Shown here one piece after another: positions 1 through 8,354 of a DNA stretch of 64,000 nt. How positions within the stretch are numbered: position 1 is the first letter of the stretch; each line of letters starts with the position of its first letter. The position numbers and the translations under genes were made by a program. Source of the DNA: JAGREO01 sp020446285 (GTDB taxonomy: Bacteria > Pseudomonadota > Alphaproteobacteria > Geminicoccales > Geminicoccaceae); assembly GCA_041398005.1 (NCBI GenBank), contig JAWKVP010000002.1:186001-250000 (forward strand), written 5' to 3'. The notes beneath the pieces were generated by a model. It ran no database searches, was not told the DNA's origin, and saw only the letters and a program-made list of their open reading frames with translations.

Positions 1-1
1 C

Positions 2-277
2 GCACCGTCGCAGACCGGCGATTCAGGCCATCTCGAGATCAGCTACAAATCCTGGCCGGCATCACATGGCGAGACCGCCGATGCCGGAACGCGCGACCGC
101 CTCACGGCGTTGTTCGATGCCGACATCGGCCGGCTGGAGCGCGACCTCGGTCTCGACCTGTCATCCTGGCGTACACGGGCCGGTCCGCCGGAGCAGGTCG
201 CCGACAATGTCATTCACCTGCCCGAGGCCCGCGCCGCCCTGCAGCGCATGCGCATGCGCGCCTCCGCAGACGCCTGA
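2..277 (+). CDS. C-terminal end of a probable sulfotransferase (5' end outside window)
   Basis: The frame is open from the first bases of the window and ends at TGA 275-277, giving 91 residues of a gene that begins upstream. The C-terminal part contains a stretch of the type LFDADIGRLERDLGLDLSSW. That arrangement (a helix ending in a leucine-rich turn and a Trp) is common at the C-terminus of sulfotransferase-fold proteins that use PAPS. The catalytic PAPS-binding parts would lie upstream, so the assignment rests on the tail alone. G+C and codon use look like the neighbours. The next gene starts 181 bases later on the same strand. Confidence 0.45.
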   Translation, partial: APSQTGDSGHLEISYKSWPASHGETADAGTRDRLTALFDADIGRLERDLGLDLSSWRTRAGPPEQVADNVIHLPEARAALQRMRMRASADA

Positions 278-458
278 CCTGCGGCATCGGGCCGGGCGGT
301 GGTGCCGGATCACGCTCCCCTTCAGCCATGTGCGGGGCGATGGTCGCCATACGGGTGTGCTTCGCCGCTTTCGCCGGCAGGCGCAAGGCGGGTCCGGTGC
401 GATTGACATTCACCTGTTCAGCCCCTTAGCTCCACGGGACTTTGGTGGAGAACGTCGG

Positions 459-1583
459 ATGAGCGGGCCGTCGAGCCGGGAAGTCGCGACCTACAGCGAC
501 AAGTATTTCGTCAAGACCAGGGCCATCGTCGAACGGTTCGGCGATGTGCGTGTGACCTACGCGGTCTTCATGCGGCGTCCCGTGCTTTGCACGCCGATGC
601 TCGCGATCGGATGGCTCAGGGACATTGCCCGCGAGCGCGGCGTCGAGTTCGACATCCGCCTGCTGCACGAAGAGGGCGGCTGGGTCGGCGCCGGCGAGCC
701 GATGATGTATATTGAGGGACCGTTTCGCGAACTGAGCGACCTCGAGACGATCTTTCTGCAGAAGCTGGGCCCGCCCTGTGTGGCCGCCTTCAATGCCTAC
801 ACCATGTGCACGGATCTCCCCTATGTGGGATTCCTCGCCATGGACGCCCGTCACTGTGCCGGCGCCGAGATGGCCGAGATGATGGCCTATGCCGCCAGCA
901 TCGGTTCGGCGCGGGCACGCCGCGAACGCTCCGCGAAGGGCTTCATCGGCAATGCCAACGATGCCACCGCCCACTTCTTCGGTCAGGAGAAGGGGCTCGG
1001 AACCATGCCGCATGCGCTGATCGGTTATGCCGGCAGCACGCTCAGCGCGGCGGAAATGTTCCACGAAGCCTTTCCCGATGACAATCTCTATGTCCTTGTC
1101 GACTATTTCGGTCAGGAAGTGTCGGATTCGCTCGAGGTCTGCCGGCGTTTCCCGGAAATTGCAGCCGAGGGCCGTCTCGGTGTTCGCCTCGACACCCATG
1201 GCGGGCGATTCATGGAGGAACTGGACACCGCCCAGTCCTACGCCGTGCTCGAACGCCATGCGCCGGATGCGATCCGGACCTATCGCACCGAGGAGGAATT
1301 GCGCTGGCTCACCGGCACGGGGGTGACCGCCGCCGCCATCTTCCACATGCGCGAGCGGCTCGACGATGCCGGTTTCGACAAGGTCAGGATCATCGCGAGC
1401 TCCGGTTTCAGTCCGTCCAAGTGCAAGCTCATGGCAAGCGTACGCGCGCCGGTGGATATTATCGGCACCGGCAGCTATCTGCCCGAACGCTGGAGCGAGA
1501 CCTACGCAACCGCCGACATCATCGACTATGGCGGAATCCCCCGCGTCAAGGTCGGCCGCGAGTTCCTCTTCCCGGCCAATTGA
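459..1583 (+). CDS. Nicotinate phosphoribosyltransferase-like protein
   Basis: A 374-residue protein resembling short alphaproteobacterial nicotinate phosphoribosyltransferases. These couple nicotinate and PRPP to nicotinate mononucleotide in the Preiss-Handler NAD salvage route. Support includes YSDKYFVKT near the N-terminus, GTMPHALIG, VLVDYF, VRLDTHGG and the late IIASSGFSP block, in the order expected for the type II phosphoribosyltransferase barrel. The frame stays open far upstream to position 66, but the ATG at 459 is preferred because GGTGGAG lies at 444-450, 8 bases before it, and because family similarity begins there. It is shorter than E. coli PncB (about 400 residues), so a related base or a salvage paralogue remains possible. 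No obvious operon partner. Confidence 0.75.
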   Translation: MSGPSSREVATYSDKYFVKTRAIVERFGDVRVTYAVFMRRPVLCTPMLAIGWLRDIARERGVEFDIRLLHEEGGWVGAGEPMMYIEGPFRELSDLETIFLQKLGPPCVAAFNAYTMCTDLPYVGFLAMDARHCAGAEMAEMMAYAASIGSARARRERSAKGFIGNANDATAHFFGQEKGLGTMPHALIGYAGSTLSAAEMFHEAFPDDNLYVLVDYFGQEVSDSLEVCRRFPEIAAEGRLGVRLDTHGGRFMEELDTAQSYAVLERHAPDAIRTYRTEEELRWLTGTGVTAAAIFHMRERLDDAGFDKVRIIASSGFSPSKCKLMASVRAPVDIIGTGSYLPERWSETYATADIIDYGGIPRVKVGREFLFPAN

Positions 1584-1732
1584 CGTTGCCCCGTTGGTCC
1601 GAACACCCCCTCTATCAGGGTGCTGAAAAAGGCGTGATGGCCGCGATGCGCATTTTTTGCCGCTGCGGGCGTCGATGATCTCACCTGGTATCACGTTCTC
1701 GATGAAAGAAACGAAGTTCCCGATCGTCGTGA

Positions 1733-2206
1733 ATGGCGGGCAGATCCGCAAGCGGGCCTCGCCGGTCGGCGATACCTGACGCCATCACCGCCGGACCATT
1801 CGGGCAAGGGTACCTTGAGAACCGGGAGTTGGTCTGGTCGAGGGACCGCCGCCCGCCCCCGATCCGGTCCGCTGGCGAAACCGGTTCCTCTCGTGTGTCT
1901 GCCCCCGCAAAGCCAGACGAGACGACACCCCGAAGCGGTAGAAGCCAGACCGACAAGCCCGAAGGCCATGAGCAACCCGATAGCACATCTTCAGGCGACC
2001 TGAACCTCACAATCCATCAGGACACACCGAAGGGCAGCGATCCGCGCGGCTCGATCACCTTCGCCGAGGTCAGGACGCTCATTCGCCTGTTCGAGAAGGC
2101 CGATCTTTTGACCATGCTGCATGAGGGCGGACACCTGTTCCTCGAGGTGATGCGAACAGGAGCCTGTCGTCCGGCGGTGCATCGCCGCTTCGGCACATGG
2201 GCTTGA
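1733..2206 (+). pseudogene. Fragment of a phage/plasmid polyvalent protein with an HEGGH (zincin-like) motif
   Basis: This 157-codon frame lies in the 690-base gap between two housekeeping-type genes. Residues 105-141 (2045-2155) read RGSITFAEVRTLIRLF, then EKADL, LHEGGH and LFLEVM. This closely resembles the conserved block in very large polyvalent proteins of phages and conjugative elements, which typically read ITF..GRTLI.LFE.ADLST.LHE.GHFFLE. HEGGH (2120-2134) fits the HExxH zinc-protease motif. After LEVM the similarity stops and the frame ends 16 codons later; the upstream part is low-complexity and Pro/Arg-rich. The parent proteins run to thousands of residues, so this is a remnant, not a working gene. 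The rest of the gap (1584-1732) shows no gene. Confidence 0.5.
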
Positions 2207-2273
2207 CAAGCGCGGTGGCGCAATTCGACAACTGCAACAGAACGCCTCGCCCCTTGCGGATTCGGATACAGAC

Positions 2274-3068
2274 ATGCGCCGGTTCATTTTCACCATGCTG
2301 TTGCTCGGGCTGACCTTGCCGAATCTGCGGACCGGTCCGGCGCGCGCGGATCAACCCTTCATCGTGGCGGCGGCATCGAGCCTTCATCACGCACTCGAGG
2401 AACTCGCGGATGCGTTTTCCGCCTCGGGCCACACACGCCCCCGACTGGTTTTCGGGTCGTCGGGAAACATCAGCGAGCAGATTGCGCGCGATGCGCCTTT
2501 CGAGCTCTTCCTGGCCGCCGATGAACTCCATGTCCTGACACTCTTCGAACAGGATGTCGTCGACGGGCCGGGTGAAATCTACGCATTCGGGCGACTGGCA
2601 CTCTTCGCCGCCACGGGCTCGCCCGTGGAGGTCGATGCGAATCTGGACGGTCTTGCGGGAGCGCTCGAAAGCGGTGCGCTGAACAAGCTTGCCATAGCCA
2701 ACCCCGAAATCGCCCCCTATGGCGCCGCCGCCATGCAGGCGCTCAGCGAACGCGGCATCCTCGAAAAGGCCGAAAGGGCCCTGGTATTCGGAGAAAACGT
2801 TGCCCAGGCATCGCAGTTCGCCATCAGTGGTGCGGCCGATGCCGGCCTGATTGCTCTCAGTATCGCCATGAGCTTGGGCATGGAAGCCAGGGGAACGTGG
2901 GTGGCGGTCGATCCGTCCTTGAGTCACCCCCTCCACCAGCGCATGGTGCTCACGAGGAAAGCGGGTGACGAGGCCCGCGATTTCTTCGCCTTCATTCTCG
3001 GCGACGAGGCCCGCGCAATTCTGGAACATCACGGTTTTGGCCTGCCCGACCCATCGGGAAGCGACTGA
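2274..3068 (+). CDS. modA: Molybdate ABC transporter, periplasmic binding protein ModA
   Basis: A 264-residue periplasmic protein that captures molybdate (or tungstate) and delivers it to ModBC. A signal peptide covers residues 1-25 (MLLLGLTLP core, likely cut after ARA). The mature part opens with FIVAAASSLHHALEEL and continues with FGSSGNISEQIARDAPFELFL, the two segments that form the oxyanion pocket in ModA, followed by LFAADELH-type and YGAAAMQAL segments. Length is normal for the family. It is first in a modA-modB-modC set with only 13 bases to modB. Its ribosome-binding site is weak. A TTGACA element sits at 2204-2209 but lacks a convincing -10 box. No ModE-type palindrome was recognised. 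Confidence 0.92.
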   Translation: MRRFIFTMLLLGLTLPNLRTGPARADQPFIVAAASSLHHALEELADAFSASGHTRPRLVFGSSGNISEQIARDAPFELFLAADELHVLTLFEQDVVDGPGEIYAFGRLALFAATGSPVEVDANLDGLAGALESGALNKLAIANPEIAPYGAAAMQALSERGILEKAERALVFGENVAQASQFAISGAADAGLIALSIAMSLGMEARGTWVAVDPSLSHPLHQRMVLTRKAGDEARDFFAFILGDEARAILEHHGFGLPDPSGSD

Positions 3069-3081
3069 CCGGAAGGCACTC

Positions 3082-3750
3082 ATGGACTGGCAGGCCCTGC
3101 GCCTTTCGCTTGAACTGGCATTCGTGACAACCCTGTTGCTCATGCCCGTTTCACTCGTCTGTGGACGAACGCTCGCTTTCGGGAGATTTCGGGGGCGAAG
3201 GCTGGTCGAAGCGCTTGTCCTGTTGCCGCTGGTCATGCCGCCGACGGTCCTGGGCTTCTATCTTCTTGCCGGTTTCGCGCCATCGAGTTCGCTCGGCAGC
3301 CTCTGGCAGGCGATGTTCGGCGGCACGCTCGCCTTCAGCTTCCCGGGCCTGGTTCTCGCATCCCTGATCGTCAATCTGCCGTTTGCCATACAGCCGGCGC
3401 AGCGTGCGTTCGAAGCCATTCCGCGCGACGTGCGCGAGGCGGCCCGCTGCTGCGGCATGTCGGCCATGCGAGCGCTCGTTCGCGTGGAATGGCCGCTTGC
3501 CTGGCCCGGGATCATGACCGGACTCGTCATGAGCTTCGCTCATACTCTGGGCGAATTCGGTGTCGTCCTGATGGTCGGCGGGAACATTCCCGGCGAGACT
3601 CGGACGATGGCAATCGCGATCTACGACCGCACCCAGGCAATGAATCACGAGGCGGCCGCCGTCATGGCCACCATGCTCATGGCCATCTCGATCCTGACGA
3701 TCGTGACGGCATTGCTGTTTTCAAACCGTATCGGCCGGCCTCATGGCTGA
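3082..3750 (+). CDS. modB: Molybdate ABC transporter, permease ModB
   Basis: A 222-residue inner-membrane permease that forms the molybdate channel. The chosen ATG gives the usual ModB length and places a hydrophobic helix (LELAFVTTLLLMPVSLV) at the N-terminus; a longer frame would overlap modA by about 100 bases. About five membrane segments are visible. The cytoplasmic EAA loop, which docks on the ATPase, is seen around residues 118-140 (REAARCCGMSAMRALVRVEW). The ending GEFGVVLMVGGNIPGETRTM is typical of ModB. It overlaps modC by 8 bases, which suggests translational coupling. Confidence 0.93.
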   Translation: MDWQALRLSLELAFVTTLLLMPVSLVCGRTLAFGRFRGRRLVEALVLLPLVMPPTVLGFYLLAGFAPSSSLGSLWQAMFGGTLAFSFPGLVLASLIVNLPFAIQPAQRAFEAIPRDVREAARCCGMSAMRALVRVEWPLAWPGIMTGLVMSFAHTLGEFGVVLMVGGNIPGETRTMAIAIYDRTQAMNHEAAAVMATMLMAISILTIVTALLFSNRIGRPHG

Positions 3751-4864
3751 GGAAACGGCTTGGGTGCGCCTTTTCCAGACAGGGCCCATCCCGCTCGATC
3801 TGTCGCTGGAGCTCGTTTCAGGACAGGTGCACGCGCTCGTTGGTCCTTCGGGGAGCGGCAAGACGACGATATTGCGGTCGATCGCCGGGCTTCATCGTCC
3901 CGACAGCGGCCGGATCGAGGTCGGTGGCGACGTCTGGTTCGACAGCGAGCGCTCCCTTCACCGCCCGCCCGAAACACGTTCCATCGGCCTCGTGTTTCAG
4001 TCCTTTGCCTTGTTCCCGCACATGACGGCATCGCGCAATATCGAGGCCGCTCTCGGGCATCTGCCGCGAAACCAGCGCAGGGCGCGTGCGAACGAATATC
4101 TCGAACGGGTTCATCTGGGCGGTCTCGGCAACCGCCGTCCTGCCCAGCTTTCCGGCGGCCAGCAACAACGCGTTGCCGTTGCGCGGGCGCTCGCCCGAAA
4201 CCCGCGAATACTGCTTCTCGACGAGCCGTTCAGCGCGGTCGATCAGGTCACCCGGCAAAGGCTCTATCGCGAACTCGCGGATCTCCGGCAAACGCTGGCC
4301 ATGCCCGTCCTGTTCGTCACCCACGACCTGCGCGAGGCGATGATGCTCGCCGACCGCATGACGGTCATCCATCGCGGACGATCCCTGCAGACGGGGCCAC
4401 CGATGGAACTCGTCAGACGCCCCGCCGATGTCACCGTTGCCCGGCTGCTCGGCCATCGCAACATCTTCCATGGTGTGGCGGCACGCGATCCGGCGACGGA
4501 TGCACCGCGTATTGCATGGAACGGCCTGTTGCTGGAAATCGCTCCCGGCAACAATGATGGCCGAACGCGCCTCGCTGAACCCGGCAGGCCCATCAGCTGG
4601 CTCGTGCCGCAAAGCAGCGTGCTGCTCCATCGCCGCGACCGCCCGTCGCTCGGAGAGAGGGAAAATCCGGTGAACGGCAGGATCGAAGGTCTGACCATGC
4701 TCGGCGACGAAGCCCATATCACGCTGGATGTCGGCGCCGCTCAGCCGATCGCGTTCATGATCGGAGCCCACGCGGCACGGCGGAACGATCTTCGCACGGG
4801 AGCAGATGCGCGGGTCTCCCTGCTGGCCGACAGCCTGCACATCATGGAAGCGGCTTCAAGCTGA
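3743..4864 (+). CDS. modC: Molybdate ABC transporter, ATP-binding protein ModC
   Basis: A 373-residue cytoplasmic ATPase that powers ModB. Walker A GPSGSGKT is at about residues 34-41, the signature LSGGQQQR and Walker B ILLLDEP follow in order, and the H-loop is in FVTHDLREA. The last 120 residues form a MOP/TOBE-like region (VNGRIEGLTMLGDEAHITLD), which in ModC binds oxyanion and regulates transport. The length fits ModC (350-375). The 3' end overlaps the end of the convergent mlaF by 9 bases, so no terminator can fit between them. Confidence 0.92.
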   Translation: MAEETAWVRLFQTGPIPLDLSLELVSGQVHALVGPSGSGKTTILRSIAGLHRPDSGRIEVGGDVWFDSERSLHRPPETRSIGLVFQSFALFPHMTASRNIEAALGHLPRNQRRARANEYLERVHLGGLGNRRPAQLSGGQQQRVAVARALARNPRILLLDEPFSAVDQVTRQRLYRELADLRQTLAMPVLFVTHDLREAMMLADRMTVIHRGRSLQTGPPMELVRRPADVTVARLLGHRNIFHGVAARDPATDAPRIAWNGLLLEIAPGNNDGRTRLAEPGRPISWLVPQSSVLLHRRDRPSLGERENPVNGRIEGLTMLGDEAHITLDVGAAQPIAFMIGAHAARRNDLRTGADARVSLLADSLHIMEAASS

Positions 4865-5635
4865 GCGCGCCGGCTGCCCGAACTGGATGGGGCCGTGCGC
4901 ATGGCCATGAATGAACTGGTCGACATAGGCGTTACCGCTGTTCTCGATATCGGCGACGGGGCCTTCCCAGATGATGCGGCCATCGTAGAGCATCGCGACC
5001 CGATCGGCGATCTTGCGCACGCTTGCCATATCATGAGTGATGGAAAGTGCCGTCGCTCCGAGTTCCTTCACGCAGTCCCGGATGAGGTCGTTAATGACAT
5101 CCGCCATGATCGGGTCGAGACCGGTGGTCGGCTCGTCGAAGAAGATGATCTCGGGTTCGGCCGCGATCGCCCGCGCCAGACCGACACGCTTCTGCATGCC
5201 GCCGGAGAGTTCCGCCGGAAAGAGATTGGCCGTCTCGGCGGGAAGGCCGACGCGGGCGAGCGTTTCGACGGCTTTCTCGCGGGCGTCCCTGCGTTCGATC
5301 CTGCCGGTTGCGAGCAGGCCGAATGTCACATTTTCCCAGACGGGAATGCTGTCGAAGAGCGCAGCGCCCTGGAAGAGCATGCCGAACTTGCGGCGAAGCT
5401 GTTCGACCGTCACGCGTGAGGCGCCGACCATTTCCTCACCGTCGATCCTGATGGAGCCGGCATCGGGTTCCATCAGTCCGAGCACGCATTTGAGAAGGAC
5501 CGATTTACCCGTTCCCGATCCCCCGATCACCACGACCGACTGTCCCTCAGGCACGTCGAGATCAAGCGAGCGCAGGACCTTCTTGCTGCCGAAGGATTTC
5601 GACAGTCCGCTGATTTCGATCTTGGCACGGCTCAT
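4856..5635 (-). CDS. mlaF: Phospholipid-transport ABC ATPase, MlaF family
   Basis: A 259-residue ATPase of the Mla/Mkl group, which drives phospholipid (or other hydrophobic) exchange between the inner membrane and periplasm. Walker A GGSGTGKS is at residues 38-45. The signature is the family-specific LSGGMQKRVGLARA, followed by FFDEPTTGLDP and the H-loop in SITHDMAS. It lies directly downstream of mlaE on the same strand with 13 bases between them, so the pair forms an importer/exporter core. No MlaD (MCE-domain) gene follows because modC is convergent here. The MCE partner must be elsewhere in the genome. Confidence 0.88.
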   Translation of the reverse strand: MSRAKIEISGLSKSFGSKKVLRSLDLDVPEGQSVVVIGGSGTGKSVLLKCVLGLMEPDAGSIRIDGEEMVGASRVTVEQLRRKFGMLFQGAALFDSIPVWENVTFGLLATGRIERRDAREKAVETLARVGLPAETANLFPAELSGGMQKRVGLARAIAAEPEIIFFDEPTTGLDPIMADVINDLIRDCVKELGATALSITHDMASVRKIADRVAMLYDGRIIWEGPVADIENSGNAYVDQFIHGHAHGPIQFGQPARSA

Positions 5636-5648
5636 CGGATTGCTACGC

Positions 5649-6425
5649 TCATCGGCTAAAGAAGATCTCGGTAACGATATAGTTGGCGGTGAGTATCAGT
5701 ATCGAAGCCGACACGACCGCCCTTGTCGTCGCCGTACCCACACCCTGAGCACCCCGGCCCGAATTGTAGCCCTGATAGCAGCCCATGAGTGCGACCAGGA
5801 AACCGAACACGGCCGCCTTGACGAGACCGGAGATGACATCCTCGGCCTGAAGGAACTCGAAAGTCCTGTTGATATATTCCACAGGGCCGAAGCCGAGCTT
5901 GAACACACCGACCAGATATCCGCCCATGACCCCGATCACATCGGCGATCAGCACCAGAAGCGGCAACATCAGCATGCCGGCGAGAAGGCGCGGAAAGATG
6001 AGATATTTCATCGGGTCGGTCGAAAGCGTCGACAATGCGTCGATCTGTTCGGTCACGCGCATCGTACCGAGTTCGGCGGCCATGGAGGCGCCGACGCGCC
6101 CCGCCACCATCAGACCCGCCAGCACAGGCCCCAGTTCGCGGGTCATCGAGAGAACCACGATCGTGGCGATCGCGCTTTCCGCCTCGAACCGCGAGAATCC
6201 GGTATAGCTCTGCAGTGCAAGCACCATGCCGGTAAAAATTGCCGTCAGGCCGACGACCGGCAGTGAATAGTATCCGATATCCACCATCTGACGCCAGATC
6301 TGATGGAGATAGTACGGCCCCGCCAGTCCGCGAGCGACGGCACGGAAGGCGAAAAGAACGATTTCGCCAACAGTCTCACAGGTACCGAGCACGCCGTGAC
6401 CGACGATACGAAAGGGATTGATCAT
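5649..6425 (-). CDS. mlaE: Phospholipid-transport ABC permease, MlaE family
   Basis: A 258-residue integral membrane permease. The start MINPFRIVGH is chosen because AAAGGAT lies just upstream on the coding strand and because the longer frame adds 49 arginine-rich residues unlike MlaE. The family signature ELGPVLAGLMVAGRVGASMA is present, as is ELGTMRVTEQIDAL, which is the conserved MlaE/TGD1 segment. Four to five membrane helices are visible, including the last one ending TEIFFSR. It is the upstream partner of mlaF. The gap to dnaB behind it is 186 bases and probably holds the promoter. Confidence 0.88.
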   Translation of the reverse strand: MINPFRIVGHGVLGTCETVGEIVLFAFRAVARGLAGPYYLHQIWRQMVDIGYYSLPVVGLTAIFTGMVLALQSYTGFSRFEAESAIATIVVLSMTRELGPVLAGLMVAGRVGASMAAELGTMRVTEQIDALSTLSTDPMKYLIFPRLLAGMLMLPLLVLIADVIGVMGGYLVGVFKLGFGPVEYINRTFEFLQAEDVISGLVKAAVFGFLVALMGCYQGYNSGRGAQGVGTATTRAVVSASILILTANYIVTEIFFSR

Positions 6426-6611
6426 CGATATCCTTTGCCGGCCCCGCCGCTGCACGCGGATCCGGGGACGCGAAACCTGTCCTGCATCGTCCTGACGATC
6501 CCTCGGGCCGACATCCGTCAGACCGTCAAAATCCCGAAATTGCAACGGCGTGCGGAAGAAATTCTGCATCAACCGAAAAGCGCTTTCGTCTAGCAGAAGC
6601 TTCGCCGTCGC

Positions 6612-8129
6612 TCAATAGTCCTCGATCTGGTATTCATTCGCCTCCAGATTTCTGAATCGGCCGAACTGCGGATCGAACTGCACGGTGACGGGCCCGATCG
6701 GGCCGTTTCGCTGCTTGGCGACAATGATGTCGGCGCGATTGTGCGCACGTTCGCAGGATTCGATCCAGCTCGCATAACGTTTCTGGAAATCCTCGGGCTT
6801 TTCATTGTCGCGCATCTGCGGTTCGGAGCGCGAGAGGTAATATTCCTCACGGAAGACGAACATGACGACATCGGCGTCCTGTTCGATCGAGCCCGACTCA
6901 CGCAGATCCGAGAGCATGGGCCGCTTGTCCTCGCGGCTTTCGACGGCACGACTGAGCTGCGAAAGCGCCAGAACCGGAATGTTGAGCTCCTTGGCGATCG
7001 CCTTGAGCCCCTGGGTGATCTCCGAGATTTCCTGAACGCGGTTCCCCTGGCTGTATTGGCCGCTTCCACGCAGGAGTTGCAGATAGTCGACCACCAGAAA
7101 GGAAAGGCCGTGCGTGCGCATCAGCCGTCGCGCCCGCGAGCGCAGGGCACCGATGGTGAGCGCCGGCGTATCATCGATGAAGATCGGCCGCGCCGCAAGC
7201 GCCTGGCTCGCATCGACCACCCGCGGCCAGTCCTCCTCGCGCAGTTCGCCCCGGCGAAGGTCATCCGAGCCGATCTCGGCCTCGGCCGAAAGAAGGCGCA
7301 TACCGATCTGCTCGGCGGACATTTCCAGCGAGAACACACCGACCGTATGGTTCTCGTGCTTGAGGCGGGCACGCTCGAGTTCTCCCGCCTTGTATTTCGC
7401 CGCATTGGCAGCAATCGTGATCGCCAGCGCCGTCTTGCCCATGCTCGGACGGCCGGCGAGGATGAGAAGGTCGGATGGCTGCAGGCCGGCCAGCTTGTCA
7501 TCGAGTCCGGTCAGGCCGGATGGCACCCCGGTGATCTTGCCGGACTTGCGATGCGCCGCCTGGATCATGTCCACCGTCGAGGCGAGGACATCGAAGAACT
7601 TCTGGAATCCGCCCTTGGTCTCGCCCTGCTGTGCGAGGTTGAAGAGGGACTGTTCGACCTTCTCGATCTGCTCGCTGGCGGACTCCGGAACCCCGGTGTC
7701 GTAGGCACGGTTGACCGCTTCCTCGCCGAGTTCGATGATCCCGCGCTTGAGTGCGAGATCATGAATGACCCTGCCATAATCAGCCGCATTGATGATCGTT
7801 TCGGCAGCCCGGGCAAGGCGGGCGAGATACTGTCCCTTGTCCAGGTCGGCCAGCGCCTCGTCGGCATCGAAGAGGTGGAACAGAGCCTTGGCGTCCGCAA
7901 GCTGGCCACGATCGATGCGCAGCTTGCACGCCTCATAGATGCGCTGGTGGACCGGTTCGAAGAAATGCTCCGCCTTGAGGAAATCCGAGACGCGGTGATA
8001 GGCCTCGTTATTGATGAGCATGGCGCCGAGAAGTGCCTGTTCCGCCTCGATATTGTGCGGCTGGGTCCGCAACGAATCGAACACGCTCTGGTCTTCGGCG
8101 AGATAGGGGAGAGACTGGATGTTTGCCAT
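6612..8129 (-). CDS. dnaB: Replicative DNA helicase DnaB
   Basis: A 505-residue hexameric 5'-3' helicase that unwinds DNA at the replication fork and recruits primase. The N-terminal domain carries the hallmark HNIEAEQALLGAMLINNEA. The RecA-like domain has Walker A GRPSMGKTAL near residues 222-231, GVFSLEMSAEQ, LVVDYLQLL (Walker B) and LSQLSRAVESREDKRP. The start MANIQSLPYLAED is preferred over the upstream extension, which begins inside a non-homologous stretch. Length is normal for alphaproteobacteria. No intein is present, although dnaB is a frequent intein site. About 225 bases separate it from the next gene upstream. Confidence 0.95.
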   Translation of the reverse strand: MANIQSLPYLAEDQSVFDSLRTQPHNIEAEQALLGAMLINNEAYHRVSDFLKAEHFFEPVHQRIYEACKLRIDRGQLADAKALFHLFDADEALADLDKGQYLARLARAAETIINAADYGRVIHDLALKRGIIELGEEAVNRAYDTGVPESASEQIEKVEQSLFNLAQQGETKGGFQKFFDVLASTVDMIQAAHRKSGKITGVPSGLTGLDDKLAGLQPSDLLILAGRPSMGKTALAITIAANAAKYKAGELERARLKHENHTVGVFSLEMSAEQIGMRLLSAEAEIGSDDLRRGELREEDWPRVVDASQALAARPIFIDDTPALTIGALRSRARRLMRTHGLSFLVVDYLQLLRGSGQYSQGNRVQEISEITQGLKAIAKELNIPVLALSQLSRAVESREDKRPMLSDLRESGSIEQDADVVMFVFREEYYLSRSEPQMRDNEKPEDFQKRYASWIESCERAHNRADIIVAKQRNGPIGPVTVQFDPQFGRFRNLEANEYQIEDY

Positions 8130-8354
8130 GCACGGAGATCTAGCACGACGCGAATGCAGTTGTGACCCCGCAAGTTGATGCAGCCATCGGGCAGATCTCT
8201 GGAGAAGCGTGGGAAAAGCCGTGAATAGATTGTGCAGGGATGGACACCAACCATTTGAAATACCGGAATTCGAAGCGGACCTGCTGCATTGCCGCAACGC
8301 TGTTCGGTCAATATTGGTCGGAATTGCACGAGGAACGCAGAAAGCGAAGGAACC

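Noticed and set aside
1610..1640. AGGGTGCTGAAAAAGGCG, resembling an insertion-sequence end
   Set aside because: Only one short end is visible, with no matching inverted partner, no target duplication and no transposase fragment next to it.
2204..2240. Consensus TTGACA as a modA promoter
   Set aside because: No acceptable -10 element lies 16-18 bases downstream, so it is mentioned only in the modA entry.
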